In this document: positions 10,770 to 22,144 of the stretch, piece after piece
Layout: every line of letters starts with the position of its first letter
Numbering within the stretch: the first letter of the stretch is position 1
DNA from: Neoscytalidium dimidiatum
Taxonomy: Eukaryota > Ascomycota > Dothideomycetes > Botryosphaeriales > Botryosphaeriaceae
Assembly: GCA_037367355.1 (NCBI GenBank)
Contig: CM074699.1
Location: forward strand, 1,178,001-1,242,000
Direction of reading: 5' to 3'
Length of the DNA: 64,000 bases
The notes under the pieces: generated by a model
Told to the model about the DNA's origin: nothing
The model's input: only the letters and a program-made list of their open reading frames with translations
The model's database searches: none
Program-made: the position numbers and the translations under genes

Positions 10770-11983
10770 TCATCCCCTCCTCCCACCGCTCCCACCAGCC
10801 CGCGCAGCCTCCCTCTCCCTCCTCCTCGCCCAACACCTCCTCATCAACCCCTCAAATGTCGTCGGCCGCCAGCTGTCCCCGAACAGTTCCGCGCCGGTAT
10901 CGCCCGGGAAGTCGAGCCAGCCCTCGGCAAAGGCCATGCCCCACACGCACATGAGCCCGTCGTACACGTCCTTCGGCATGCACTCGTACCGCCTCTCCCA
11001 CGCCGGCAGCGGCGTCACCTCGCCGCGGCGCAGCGCGTCCAGGCCGTCGTACCGCATGGCGAACATCTCGCCGCGGGCGCGCTCGGCGAAGACGAGGGCC
11101 TCGTTCCACGTCAGGCGGTCGCCGACGACCCAGCACTTCTCGGGCCACCACTCGTCGGCGCGCGCGAGCAGGCGCGCGACGAAGCCGCCGACGTCGGCCG
11201 AGTGCGTCAGCACGACGTTGGTGTTGCCGGAGCCGGGCAGCGCCGCCCGCGCGTTCTCGACGTCGAGCGCGACGACGAAGGGGAAGACGGGCGAGGGCTC
11301 GTGCGGGTGCGCGAAGAGGTCGAGGAGGAGCCCGGTCAGGAGGCGCGTGAAGGTGAGGTTGGTGGCGCGGAGCGCGGCGACGGCCGCCGTCTTGTAGGTC
11401 GCGAGCTTGTAGTCGCCGAACTGGGGGATGGAGGGGGGGAAGCCGCTGTTCGTTGCGGAGCCGTTAGTTACTCTGGGCTGCTGGCTTGTATTGGGGGTCG
11501 GCTGGATGTGGGTTTGCAGGAGGGAATGGAGGTGCTTTTCTGGGAAGGGGGACGCAACTGCTTCAGCGCTTCTTCGTAGTCCCAGCCATACTCGCTGGGG
11601 ACGAATCTCGTCACCGTGCCCGACCGCGCCGCGCCTTCGATCAAGTTAAGCTGGGCCTTGCTGTCCTCTTCGCTTAGGATTCCGATGGCGGATATTATGG
11701 TGTCGATTCTCTCTATCCTCAGGCGCTCGGCGATGGAAGAGGGTGATGAGTAATCGAGTTCCAGAGCCTCGATGCCGCGGCGGCCAGCGATTAAACTCGT
11801 TGCCTGTGTCGGAGAAGTATCAGCTCAGCTGGAGGATAAGGAGGCTGCAGAAATTGGGGTGGGACTCACGCTCCGAGTGAGCACGTATACGATGTATTGC
11901 CTGGTGTTTGCCACGTGCTCGACGATTATGCGGCCGAGACCCCCTGTTCCGCCTGCTATTCCTACTCTCCGCACGGTAGTCAT
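10770..11983 (-). CDS. NmrA-like / isoflavone-reductase-like NAD(P)-binding protein
   Basis: Three exons on the minus strand (11983-11870, 11803-11559, 11445-10770) encode about 344 residues. The protein opens MTTVRRVGIAGGTGGLG, a Rossmann dinucleotide-binding loop at residues 8-17, followed in exon 2 by the family signature FVPSEYGWDYEEA. Exon 3 carries TFTRLLTGLLLDL and a C-terminal substrate domain. Such proteins are atypical short-chain dehydrogenases: either reductases of aromatic or phenolic substrates or redox sensors like NmrA that bind NAD(P) without catalysis. Intron 1 has GTGAGT..ACACAG borders. For intron 2 the acceptor is good (a TAACTAAC branch-like site 20 bases before AACAG), but the donor GTTGCG is weak, so that border is uncertain. 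It is convergent with the dioxygenase; the function is inferred from family only. Confidence 0.85.
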
Positions 11984-13573
11984 TCCTTGTACTAGCCCGG
12001 ACGGATTGTAATCGAGCAACCTCGGTGCGTCGGGAGTTTTAGGAATGCGAGCGGGATGCTGTTTTGGTATGTGCTTCGGATCCTTATATCAAGTGTCCTC
12101 TTTTTCCGTTCTCGCTTTATGCCACCTGCTCTTTTTCTATTCCTTCCCTCTCGCGTCGACAACCGCTCGACCACGGTTACACGGAACTCCTATTCCAATA
12201 ACAACAGAAGTAAAGCCGCTTCTTAAACAGGACCTCGGTTATGGTTCAAGACTTGAGAAATATGATCAGCTGAGTCGTCCCATCCGCTTGTCGAGGGCCC
12301 GCTAGAAAGACGGCAAGCCCCCGAACAGACAAGCACAGAAGCAAATGGGGGTTCCTCCGTCTCCGAACACGCGCACTGACACATATGCAGCAGTATGGCC
12401 ACGAGGGAAAGTCTCGCTCGAAGAGGCAAGACTAGAACACTCCGGAACAAACTCCTCAACAACTGCAGGGGTCCATACGGCTTTCTTGGCGTCTTCTGGC
12501 TCTGTCATTCAGCCCTGCAAAAGCATGGGATATCTTGCATCATCATCAGTGCGTGGTCAGTACCAAGGGAAATTTGGAAGCGCAGAGTCAAGCAGAAACC
12601 TCAACGCAGGCCAAGCAACCAGTCAGAACGAGTCCCTTGCCGGAGCTGCCTCGGCTTTTTCTGCTTTGGGAAAACTGAAAGGTGGGGATGTACCATCCGG
12701 ACGGATCCTCTTCTGTGAGTCTTCGTAGAACGGCAGGGCGCGCATCCATCATCGCCGGGGCGGCCGTAAGATATGTGTACGGACGTTGAAGTGCTTGTGG
12801 CGGACGAATTGTTGGCCCGACCAATCGGAAAATCCCAACACGTGCCGCGGCTGTCAACAAGCCACCAACGAATGACGTCCAATACTCTAATTGTTTACTA
12901 ACGGTTGTGCGCACGGTAATCAAGAAGCCTGTTCGGGTAAGGAATGTGACTAGTCAAATGACGCAGAGAGTGGCCGCTGTTAAGAGCTTGTGGTCGGACA
13001 GTCACAATTTTAGCGTGTCTCTTACGAGAACAACCATACTTTAAAGAGGAACCAATGGCCTGGTATCCCTCGGCAGCTGATTTCTTGGCCTCACGCTGTG
13101 TCCCAAGCCGTCTAACTTCAAGACCTGATTCATCCATCCCCCAGCGTAGCCAAACGTAGCCGACAGAGACAGCTTTGGCATGATATAGCCGTCATGTGCG
13201 TCGATTATAGGACCACTCGTTCTGACAGTGCAGGGAAAATGACAAATGAAAAGGCTGTGGGGTGTTCGCACTCATGCCATAGATGGTTGCGGAATCCGGG
13301 AACTGACAAGTCGAATAAAAAAAAACTTCATGAAATTTCTAATGCCTGGGGGCTGCGCCACAGCTTTGCTTGATGCGAGCTGTGATGAGAGCAGAGGTTT
13401 GAGGAATATTACTAATCTACTAAAATACCTTCCCCAGGAACCCCCAATGGAGCATGACTCCAGTCTAAATATTCTGGGGAGGATTCTCTTTATTGAAAAA
13501 AGACCGAAGAGTAAGAATGAGTCAACGCCCCACCAGAGGGGGGATTCCCCTGTTATTCTAACACCACCGACAG
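11984..13573. other. Intergenic region with small unassigned frames
   Basis: Promoter side of the NmrA-like gene and 3' side of the P450. A 127-codon ATG frame lies at 12345-12728 on the plus strand and overlapping minus-strand frames lie at 12302-12508 and 12588-12923. None shows a domain, and composition does not favour one strand. I do not call a gene. Confidence 0.5.
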
Positions 13574-15568
13574 CTATGGCTTGCCCTTGATTAGCACTCG
13601 TACACCCTTCGAACCCACCTTCGTCTTCGGAATGAAGAAATCACGCTGCACGCGCACGTCCTCGATCCCCGTCTCAAACAGCTCCATGCGGTCGCCAAAC
13701 CGGCGCAGCACCGTGGCGAGCGCAATATGCATCTCCGCATACGCGAGACTAGCACCAGGGTCAGCACACGGAACCAAAAAAGAAAAACCCCCCAGGTAAA
13801 CGAAGAAAAGAAAGAAAGAAAGAAAAAAAAAACACTTACTGCATGCCCAAACACTGCCGGCTCCCCTTCGAAAAGCTCAACAACCAGCCGTCCAGGTCTC
13901 TCCTCCGCGCGCCCGTCCGCGCGTCCAGCCACCTCTCGGGCCTGAAGGCGTCCGGCTCGGGAAAGAGGCGCTCGTCGTGATGCACGTGCACGGCCGTCAT
14001 CCCGACGGGCACGCCGGCGGGGACCACCCTCTCGACGCGCCCGTCCCAGCTGCGGAAGACGAGCGGCTCGTCCGGCGAGATGCGGGCGAGCCGCGTGGCC
14101 AGGCCGTACGAGAGGCGCAGGCCCTCGGCGATGGTGGCCGAGAGGTACGGGATCCGCTCGAGCGCGTGCCACGGCGGGGTCGGGCCCGTGGGGGAGGGCA
14201 TGGCGGGCGAGAGGGCGGAGAGGAGGGCGGCGAGGGTTTGGGGATGGGCGAGTAGGTGGTACATGGTGACGCAGAGGGCCCAATTGACGGTTTCGGTGCC
14301 TGGAGGGAGGAGGAGAGTCAGGAGGAGAGTTGGAGAGGAAAGTGAGAGAGAAAAAAGAGAGAGAGAAAAGAAAGGGAGAAAAGAAAGAGAGAAAAGAAAG
14401 GGAGAAAAGAAAGAGAGAAAAGAAAGGGAGAAAAGAAAGAGAGAAAAGAGAGAGAGGAAAGAGAAAAAAAAAAGAGCGAAAAAAAGAAAAAGAGAGAGGG
14501 AGGGAGGGAGAGAGAGAGGGGGGGGAGAGAGAGGAAAGGAGAGAAAAAAAGGTAAGCAACTCACCGGCGCCGATGACGGCTTGCCCCTCCTGCCACAGCC
14601 GCGGCGTCTGCTTCTCGTGCTCGGGCAGGTCGCCGCGCAGGATCTCGTGGAAGATGGTGAGCTCGGAGTCGGTCTTCTTGATCAGGCCGTCGCGCTCCTC
14701 CTTGTGCACCTGGTCGATGGCCTTCATCATGCTCCGCTGGAAGTCCAGGTACGGCGCCATGTCCGGCAGCAGGGCGCGCGTCCAGCGCTCGGGCAGCGCG
14801 TGCAGGAACGACAGCAGCCAGGGGAACTGCTTGACGGTGGCGCCCATGGCCATGCCCGCGTCAATGCCCTTGGTCAGGTTGGGCAGGAAGGTGTCCGAGT
14901 CGAGGAAGTTGTAGCTGTAGCCGAAGGCGTAGCGCGAGACGACGTCGGTCGCCATGCAGCCGAAGGCGTCGCACAGGTTGACCGGCCGGCCCGTGCCGGC
15001 GTACTTCTCGAGCTGGGCGCATAGCTTGTTGACGACGCGCTGGATAGATGGCTCGAGCTTGGCGACGCTCTGGCGCGAGAAGAAGCGGTTGAAGGCGCCG
15101 CGCCGCAGGCGGTGGTGGTCGTGTGCGACGGTGCCGAAGCCGGCCTGGTCGAGGCCGAATTGGCGCGTGTAGAAGACGTACTTGTCGCGCTTCTTGCCGC
15201 TGGAGGTGTAGAGCGTGTCGATGAAGGAGGGATCATTCACGTGCAGTTCGTGCGGAGAGATGCGGATGATCGGGCCTGCGATTTGAGGTGTGAGCCGCTT
15301 GATGCGAGAGTACTCGAGGGATCGATACGAACGTACCGTATTTCTCATGCAGCTCTTTCAACTTGAAGGTGTACTGGCCGCCTTTGATGCCGTCATAGTA
15401 GTACTCGTACCATAGCGTCAGAGCGGCCAGCTTGGGGCCCGGGAAGCTGGCGATGGGCGACAGATAGAGGCGGTAGACAGCGCCACACAGGCAGTACAGC
15501 AGGACCAGCGCCGCACTGGCCAGGCACGGGTGGGCGGAAAGACGATCTAGCAGGTCCAGGACCGGCAT
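13574..15568 (-). CDS. Cytochrome P450 monooxygenase
   Basis: Four exons on the minus strand (15568-15337, 15275-14565, 14299-13840, 13748-13574) encode 525 residues. An N-terminal hydrophobic anchor (LASAALVLLYCLCGAVY) is followed by the proline-rich hinge FPGPKLAA, so it is an endoplasmic-reticulum membrane enzyme. The I-helix oxygen-binding motif reads AGTETVN (split by intron 2), ExxR is in EGLRLSYG, the PERF-like motif is FRPERW, and the heme loop FSKGSRQCLG places the cysteine ligand at about residue 464. All introns keep phase. Intron 2 is 265 nt of almost pure purine on the plus strand, that is, polypyrimidine in the transcript. Fungal P450s with this pattern (class E group I, as in trichodiene-oxygenase-like and benzoate-hydroxylase-like clans) act in secondary metabolism or detoxification. 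Partner reductase is encoded elsewhere. The first in-frame ATG before the anchor was chosen as the start. Confidence 0.93.
14300..14564 (-). repeat. Simple-sequence polypyrimidine intron of the P450
   Basis: The second P450 intron contains, from about 14320 to 14550 on the plus strand, alternating AAAGAGAGAG and AAAGAAAGGG units, which read as CTTTCTCTC units in the transcript. It is flanked by a consensus donor GTGAGT and acceptor CTCCAG. This is a mixed GA/GAAA microsatellite inside a functional intron. Confidence 0.85.
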
Positions 15569-17591
15569 GTTGGGCCGGCTAGCAGGGAAGAGGGGTGCTG
15601 ACACTGCTGAGCGCAGCAGGATTGCGAGTAAGAGAGTGGAAAAGCCATGATGTGCTGGGCGATTGGTAATGGCACTTATCGCTGCTCTCCTCTCTGCTGG
15701 GCGGGGGCGACTGCCAGAATGGCGCTGGGCTCGGGCGTTCTCCGCGCCGCCAGACTATTGCCGTCTGTGCCGCGGGAAGAGCCCACGGCATGGGGTGGGC
15801 TGGGCTGGAACAGTACTGTCGAGAGATGCACGCCAGAACGTTAGCGAACGGGCGGGCTGCCCGCTCCACGCGAAGCCCCCGGTTGCACGCCTGTCAAATT
15901 GTACTGTACGTCATGTCATGATTGGACGTCGACCTGGGAGCCGCGTTGACAGGAGAGAAACCACACCACTGGGAGGCCCAGAATCGAGGGATCGATACAG
16001 CCGACGCTTCCCGGCCAATAGGATGCGCAAAGCAGCAGCCAGCGTAGGCGGCGGGTCTAGTGCCGAGGGGACAAGTCGTCGGGGGTCGAGTCATGAGTCC
16101 CTATTCCCGGGACCGACAGCTGTCATGTTGTTATTATACGCACGGATGCCCGTTTCCTTCGGGTCCTCCAACGAACTTAGGCTGAGCGAAGTATAAAGAC
16201 AATGTCCCTCGTGTATGTGGGCAAGGCGTATGAACCAGCAGAAGTCGTCATGGTTAGTAACGCTCAGGCAGGCCCATAACGTCAAACATGGTACCGAATC
16301 TAAAACTTGTTCATCAAGAACAAGGTCTCGCGGTCAACCGGTACAATTAGCGCTATCCTCAACAGCAAAGTCAACAACATCTGTTGCAATAAGTTCTGAA
16401 GGGTCACAGGTCTGTAGTTGAGCGTGATGCACGTTGTTTACAATCATTGTGGCAAGTGCGGGCAGCAGATGGATCCAAAAACCAAAGGCAGAGACGTGCA
16501 AGGTGCGCTTTTTATCAATTCTGTTCAGGCGCATCCTTTTTTTTTTTTTGAAAAAAAAAATAACACTGCGGAACAGAAGATTGAGTGATTATGATCAGTT
16601 GTTCAGGTTGAATAAAGACGAAGAGAGTTACGTTGTTTTGCGCGGGGGAGTACCCGCGTGTAGCGGAAAAGAGAAGAAACTGCAAATGCCAAGAAGGCTC
16701 CTTGGAGAGCACGATTAGAGGACGTCGAAACATCATAGTTCTCCTCCCTTCTTAGCCCTACCCGGGATCGGTTTCGAAATCGCAATATTTAACCGTATTT
16801 GAAAGTCTGTGGGGAAATAGAGGGCCCAAGTTTAAGCCTTTGAATGAAAGACGGGAGCGTTCACCTATTTGGGAAAATCCCCGACCATTGCCTTGCCGAT
16901 CAACATGTGTGAACATGCGCCTCGACCAAGAGGTAGAAGATCGTAAAGACGCAAAGGCGAGCAAGCAAGAGCACAGGCATTTATACCTATGAGAATCTTT
17001 CACGAACCCATCTCCTTGCACAATTATTTGTGGAGGAGTCTGTTTCATCAGTTCACGCCGATCCCGAAGATGGCAGCCCAGACGCTCTTGATGTCTACTT
17101 GGCCCCCGCTACGCCAATCAAGCAGCCATCCTTGCGCGTGCACAAGCTTTGGACGACTCCTGCCACATGTATGTTGTGTTGGGGGCCGGCAAATCCTGTG
17201 GCGCAAATCCTGATAATATATTTTCGTTGCATGCAGCTCCTGAATGGCCCTTCGAGAGATGTCGTTTCCGCCGGCTGACACAACAGCAAAAGCAGTGGCT
17301 AGCGCAGGGCCTCTCCGTCATTCTATTAATAATTGCCGTAAGAAGGCATCGATCGATCCAGCAAAATGTGCAGACAAGCCGCGCCTTCTCTGTGGTGTGC
17401 TGCCTAGTGTTATCCTTCCCGTCGCTTCTCCACTTCATGTCTCAAACATCACCTCCTATAGGCCTTTATTGTCACGAAGCTCGTGTCGCGCTTCTAGGTA
17501 TGTTGCACGCTCATTTGACTTGCAAGATGACATTAGGATATCAAGTTAATAGTGGTCCAGCTGGAGTTAAAGTGCTTGGTTCGCTTCTTCC
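15569..17591. other. Divergent spacer between P450 and DUF3433 gene
   Basis: Two kilobases with no recognised gene; presumably promoters of both flanking genes. Notable only for a T-run/A-run hairpin around 16539-16561. Frames such as 17149-17643 (plus) lack any domain. Confidence 0.6.
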
Positions 17592-20500
17592 ATGGCTGGC
17601 CCAGCAAACGCCCGACATGATACCAGTGCGGAGAGCCTGCTGAATTCTCAGCATAAACCAAATGCATCGAGTACCTACAACAACGAAAAGAATCCTCCCG
17701 AGGATGGTCGCAAACTATGGACACCAACATTCCTTCGAAAAGCCGTTCTTTTCGCCTTCCTCGCGACGTTTGTCGCCTTTATCGTCGCGCTCACTATCCT
17801 CTTCTGGTACTCCGCTTCGCACCACGGTCTCGCTACAGTGCCGCAACAAAACTACCTTCTCTGGCAGTACGGTCCCACAGCGGGTGAGCAACAGTATTTC
17901 ACTGGCTTTAGAGCTCGAGAGCTGACAGAGCAGCTTTCACAATCGTCGCGGCCTTTTGGGGGCAGGTCGAATACCGGGCAAAGCAACTTGCGCCATGGCA
18001 GCTGATGGGTCGAAGCCCCCAGCCAGCTACCCACAGCCTCCTCCTTGACTTCGTCTCTCCGACCAACCTCGAGTCCTTAGTCAAATCTCTGAAACTAGCG
18101 GGAACACGAACAGTCGCAACGGCGATCGCGGGCGGCTTTTTGATCAAGATCATTACAATCCTCAGTACCGGCTTATTCATTCTGCAGTATATTGCGATAG
18201 AGCAGACTGCTAGGCTGTCATCGTCTGATGATTTCGGCGGTGTGAACACGACGAACTTCAACGGCTCTCTGGTGGATCGCCGGGCTGCTGCCCGAGTCTA
18301 TGCCATCAACAATTATAGTCTCCCGTTTCCATCAGGCACGACGGACGATTACGCCTTTCAGGGCTTCAATACCTTGGACAGTAAGTTGTCTATCGCAATG
18401 AGACCAATTCAGCATCCTCTTGATGAATACGGAAACCTTCCTCCTCCGTTCTGCTTCCCCATTTACTCTCTACAGCTCTGGTGCTTACTTTCCTCGAACA
18501 GCCCCTGTTGATACGGCAAAGAAGCAGGGAAATGTCAACGTCTTCCATGCCAGCGTGACTTGCGAGCCCCTATCAATTCGCAAAATCAGTAGCGGAGTAT
18601 CGCCTTACTACAATAGCTCCTCAAGTGATGACACTGTCGAAATGGTGACCCTCAGCTTTACCGCCGAATCAGCTGCCAATGGGATATTGACGTGGGATTT
18701 CACCGCCGTTATCGGACAGATCTTCAACAACTTTAACACCTCGTTAAATCTCCCTGTCCAAGGCAATGATACGTACTTCCTTGTATCCACCGGGATGACC
18801 AATGTTACTTATAATGCATCTTCATTGGATCCTGGACTAGTCAACTCGTCGAACGTGCTCTGCAAGCCTACCTACGAGATCTTGCCTGGCATGGTCACAA
18901 TTAATCTCAACGACTCCATCACGGCGAGTTCAAATATAACTTTCTCACCTGACGCGCAGCCTTCGAATTTGACTGGGGTTACTGGCATGGAACTGGCCCG
19001 CGCGCTGTTTCACTCGTCTGACTCAGCCATCGGCATGCCGTTGAGTGATTATCTACAAGCCATCATGCCAGGCGTGGATTCTTCAGTATTCATAACAGAT
19101 GTCCACATCTACGCACGAGGGATCGAACAACTGTACACGTCGACCGCTGCCCAGGTTGCTGATATTTTCTTCAAGGAGCCAGCGAAGAAAGCTGTGGATG
19201 GCTCAATTATAACTATGAAAGACCGTCTGGTCGTGCGCGAACTGACATTTGGGCTGATCCAAGGCCTACTCATCGTTATGATAATTCTCACAGGAACTAT
19301 GATCCGACTTGTTCCAACACATGGATACACTCCTTGCGACCCTGGGCCAATTGCAGGTGTTGCAGCCATTCTCTCAAGGTCGTCAGATCTAGTCAACCTA
19401 CTGCGCGGTACCGGAGCTTCGGGCATCTCTACTCTCCACAAGAAGCTTGGACAAGGCATCAGATGGCATACAGAAGGTATCTCCCAGCGTTCAGACGGGG
19501 GATTCCGGATCACCAAACACCCAGGTACTGGTCGTGCTGACCTCAGGTCTCCCGAACCTGACTCTCCGGACTCGAATGATCCAATCGCGAAATCCGGCGA
19601 CAAGTGGTTCTGCCCATTTGCTGTGACCCCCGTCGCCTACGGTCTCTTCTTTATCGTCACCATCGCCGTCATCATCGCCCTCGAAGCCACGTACCAATCC
19701 AATCTGGCCCACAACGGTCTCTTCGACATAGGCCCGGAGCAATACGTCAACTACGCCTACACCTATGTCCCGACCGCCATCCTCGTCTTCATCGGCCTCT
19801 CCTTCGCCTGCCTCGATTTCGGTGTACGCATCTTCCAACCCTACGACAAGCTCCAACGCGGCGCCCTCAACTCCACCACTACCACCACCACCACCACCAC
19901 CACCTCCTCCTCCTCCGCGGCCCAAACCCGTACCGCGCTCTACCAAGACTACCTCGGCAAAGTCGGCCTCCACTGCCTCTTTACCTCCGTCGCGCAGCGC
20001 CACATCGCCGTCATCGCCTCCTCGATCGGCCTCGTCGCCGTCCCGCTCCTCACCATCGTCCTGAGCGGCCTCTTCTACATCGAGCGCATGCCGCGCACGC
20101 AGCCCATCACCCTGACCCCGACCTCGACCTTCGGCAACGACTTATCCGGCAACATCACGCACATGACGGCGGGCGGCGCCGCGGGGTGGCCGGACATGCA
20201 GCCCGTCTACGACAAAGGCTGCGCCGTGGCCAACCTCGTCCTCCTCGACAGCACCGCCCCGCCGCTCTTCACGCACGACGGGCTCGCCTTCCCGTGGCTC
20301 ACCGCATCCGCCCACGCCGGCGGCGCGGGCAACGGGGACTACGGCGCCGCCGACCTCAGCGCCGGCGTCGTGCGCGCGCGCGTGCCCGCCCGCCGCGCCC
20401 GCGCCAACTGCACGCTCGTCCCCACCACGCCGCTCGTCAACATGAGCTACCCGCTGCGCAGCAGCAGCAGCAGCAGCAGCAGCGAGGAGGGCGGGTTCGA

Positions 20501-21434
20501 CTACATCTACGTCAACCAGTCGGTGCTGTGCGGCGCGTACGGCGGCGGCGGCGGCGCCATCGCCGTGCGCGAGGGCAAGTTCTTCGGCTCGTGGGACACC
20601 ACCGGCACGGGGGAGTGGGCGTGCCCCAACAACTGGATCACGTGGGGCCAGTACTTCCGCGGGGACGCCGAGGGCGAGAACGTCACGGCCATGCACTGCG
20701 ATCCGTACCTCGAGACCGTGGACGTGGACGCCGCGTTCGACGCCAAGGACTTCTCGCTCGCGGCCCGCGGCGAGGCGCCGCCGGTCGTGGACGAGCGGAG
20801 CGCGCGCGACGGGCTGCCGGTCTACCTGTGGCGCTTCAGCGACCTGCTGTACATCGACTACGCCGGCGGGAACAGCGATCAGGACACGTCCGCGGACGTG
20901 GGCGACGCGCGCGTGGACGGCTTTTTCGGGCTGCTGCTGAGGGGGGCGGACGGGCCTGCCGACCCGGGCGACATCACGGGGCGCGGGAACAGGGAGGGGC
21001 TGGTGGAGGCGGTCGAGCGAACGTACGCCCGGGTCCTGGCGCAGGTTTTCAACGCGTATCGTTTGCCCGCGGACGCGGGGACGCCGGACATCACCGCGAC
21101 GCTGGAGACCCGGAACCGCCTCCGCCTGAAGCAGAGCGGCGTGTCGACGAGGATTTTGGAAGGGCTGTTGGCGTTGCTCATTGTGTGTGCGGCGGCGACG
21201 AGGTGGGCATTGAGGACCAAGGACGTCCTGCCGAAGAACCCGTGTAGTGTGGCGGCGGTGGCGAGTTTACTTGCTGGATCAGAGTTGCTGAGGGAAGTGC
21301 CAGAGGGAGCGGAGTGGTTGCGGAAGAGGGAGATGGAGAAGTTGTGGGAAGGATGCTTTGTCAGTATGGGGTGGTGGCGGGAAGATGAGAGGTTCGGGAT
21401 AGATGTCGGTAGGGCGGAGAAGGAGAAGCCATGA
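17592..21434 (+). CDS. Large DUF3433 multi-pass membrane protein
   Basis: Three exons (17592-17883, 17931-18380, 18502-21434) encode 1,224 residues. Intron 1 is only 47 nt; intron 2 is 121 nt, ending at the AG at 18500-18501, which is the acceptor that keeps phase. There are about eight hydrophobic segments: one near residue 50 (VLFAFLATFVAFIVALTILF), FTIVAAFW with the DUF3433-type motif QVEYRAKQLAPW, a further pair in exon 2, a central helix before residue 530, three helices around residues 660-800 with the second DUF3433-type motif (FGVRIFQPYDKL), and one near the C-terminus. Between them are two large segments with many N-glycosylation sites, probably extracellular or lumenal. The family is fungus-specific and of unknown function. 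Poly-Thr/Ser and poly-Ser runs in the second half come from ACC and AGC microsatellites, so length may vary between strains. Confidence 0.88.
19875..20486 (+). repeat. Coding ACC/TCC and AGC microsatellites
   Basis: Inside the DUF3433 gene, 19875-19916 is an ACC then TCC trinucleotide run (Thr then Ser) and 20457-20483 is an AGC run of about nine units (Ser). Both preserve the frame. The span between them is ordinary coding sequence. Confidence 0.8.
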
Positions 21435-21640
21435 GGAGTGGGGCGGAACGCTGGTAGTAGTGGCTGATATCACTTTCAAACAAGAGCTGTGGAGCTTGGT
21501 CTTTAGTAGCGGGAGTCAGGGGTCACGTTAAGCTTATTCGTGATCTGTCCTTTTGTTTGTATACCAATTCCATATACATGTTTTGACGTCATGCTGCTCC
21601 CGTAATGCTCCCGTATTGCTCCCGCATCTTTCCGCGTGAT

Positions 21641-22144
21641 TCAGCAATAGTACACTCTGAGTCCGTCTCCCGCGATGGTACTGCCAATTGATCCACCATT
21701 GTATGGTCCAACCCAATCAGTGATCTGGCCCCATATCTGGCTTGCGAATGCTGCAGACTGGAGTGGCACGGGCTTGACGTTATTCGCGCCGTCACCCAGC
21801 GCCCTCAGCGTCGCCTTGTTCGGTTTGTCGTCGGTAGGCGAGTTGTATATTTCAAAATCCACCCCGTAGACGCTGAGTCCGTCCGAGGGGATCGGCTGGG
21901 TTGTGTCGTACAGCCAGACGTGACCCTGGTAATCGGCGGGCACATCAAAGACCCAAACACCGTTGGTGGTCGGGTTCGCGAAGTCAGTTCCCGCGGACGG
22001 ACCTGTGCCGGTGATTTGGGGCTTGAGGTTGTTCTCGTTGCTGCAAACGCTTGTATCGACGGCAATTTGGTAGGTGGTAGCACGCTGCTGCAGGGTTGCG
22101 GCGGTGCAAGTGCTACCGAGTGCGAGGGCAGCGATGAAACGCAT
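21641..22144 (-). CDS. Small secreted protein of unknown function
   Basis: A 167-residue single-exon protein whose first 20 or so residues (MRFIAALALGSTCTAATLQQR) look like a secretion signal with cleavage near the alanines. The mature part contains a single internal cysteine (TSVCSNENN) and a C-terminal cysteine, and has Gly/Asp-rich segments such as WVFDVPADYQGHVWLYD and VYGVDFEIYNSP. No family recognised. Size and secretion fit a small extracellular or host-interaction protein, but low cysteine content is unlike many effectors. A TATA-like element sits about 90 bases upstream. It is convergent with the DUF3433 gene, which ends 206 bases away. Confidence 0.75.
   Translation of the reverse strand: MRFIAALALGSTCTAATLQQRATTYQIAVDTSVCSNENNLKPQITGTGPSAGTDFANPTTNGVWVFDVPADYQGHVWLYDTTQPIPSDGLSVYGVDFEIYNSPTDDKPNKATLRALGDGANNVKPVPLQSAAFASQIWGQITDWVGPYNGGSIGSTIAGDGLRVYYC

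Noticed and set aside
14080..15024. 314-codon plus-strand frame opposite the P450
   Set aside because: Runs through the GA-repeat intron and two exons on the antisense strand; all recognisable motifs are in the P450 frame.
16539..16561. T-run followed by A-run, potential hairpin or terminator
   Set aside because: Bacterial-type terminators do not apply here, and homopolymer runs of this size are common in fungal spacers.
19604..21247. 547-codon second plus-strand frame in the DUF3433 gene
   Set aside because: Arg/Pro/His-rich alternate frame of a GC-rich exon; the membrane-protein frame has clear helices and motifs.
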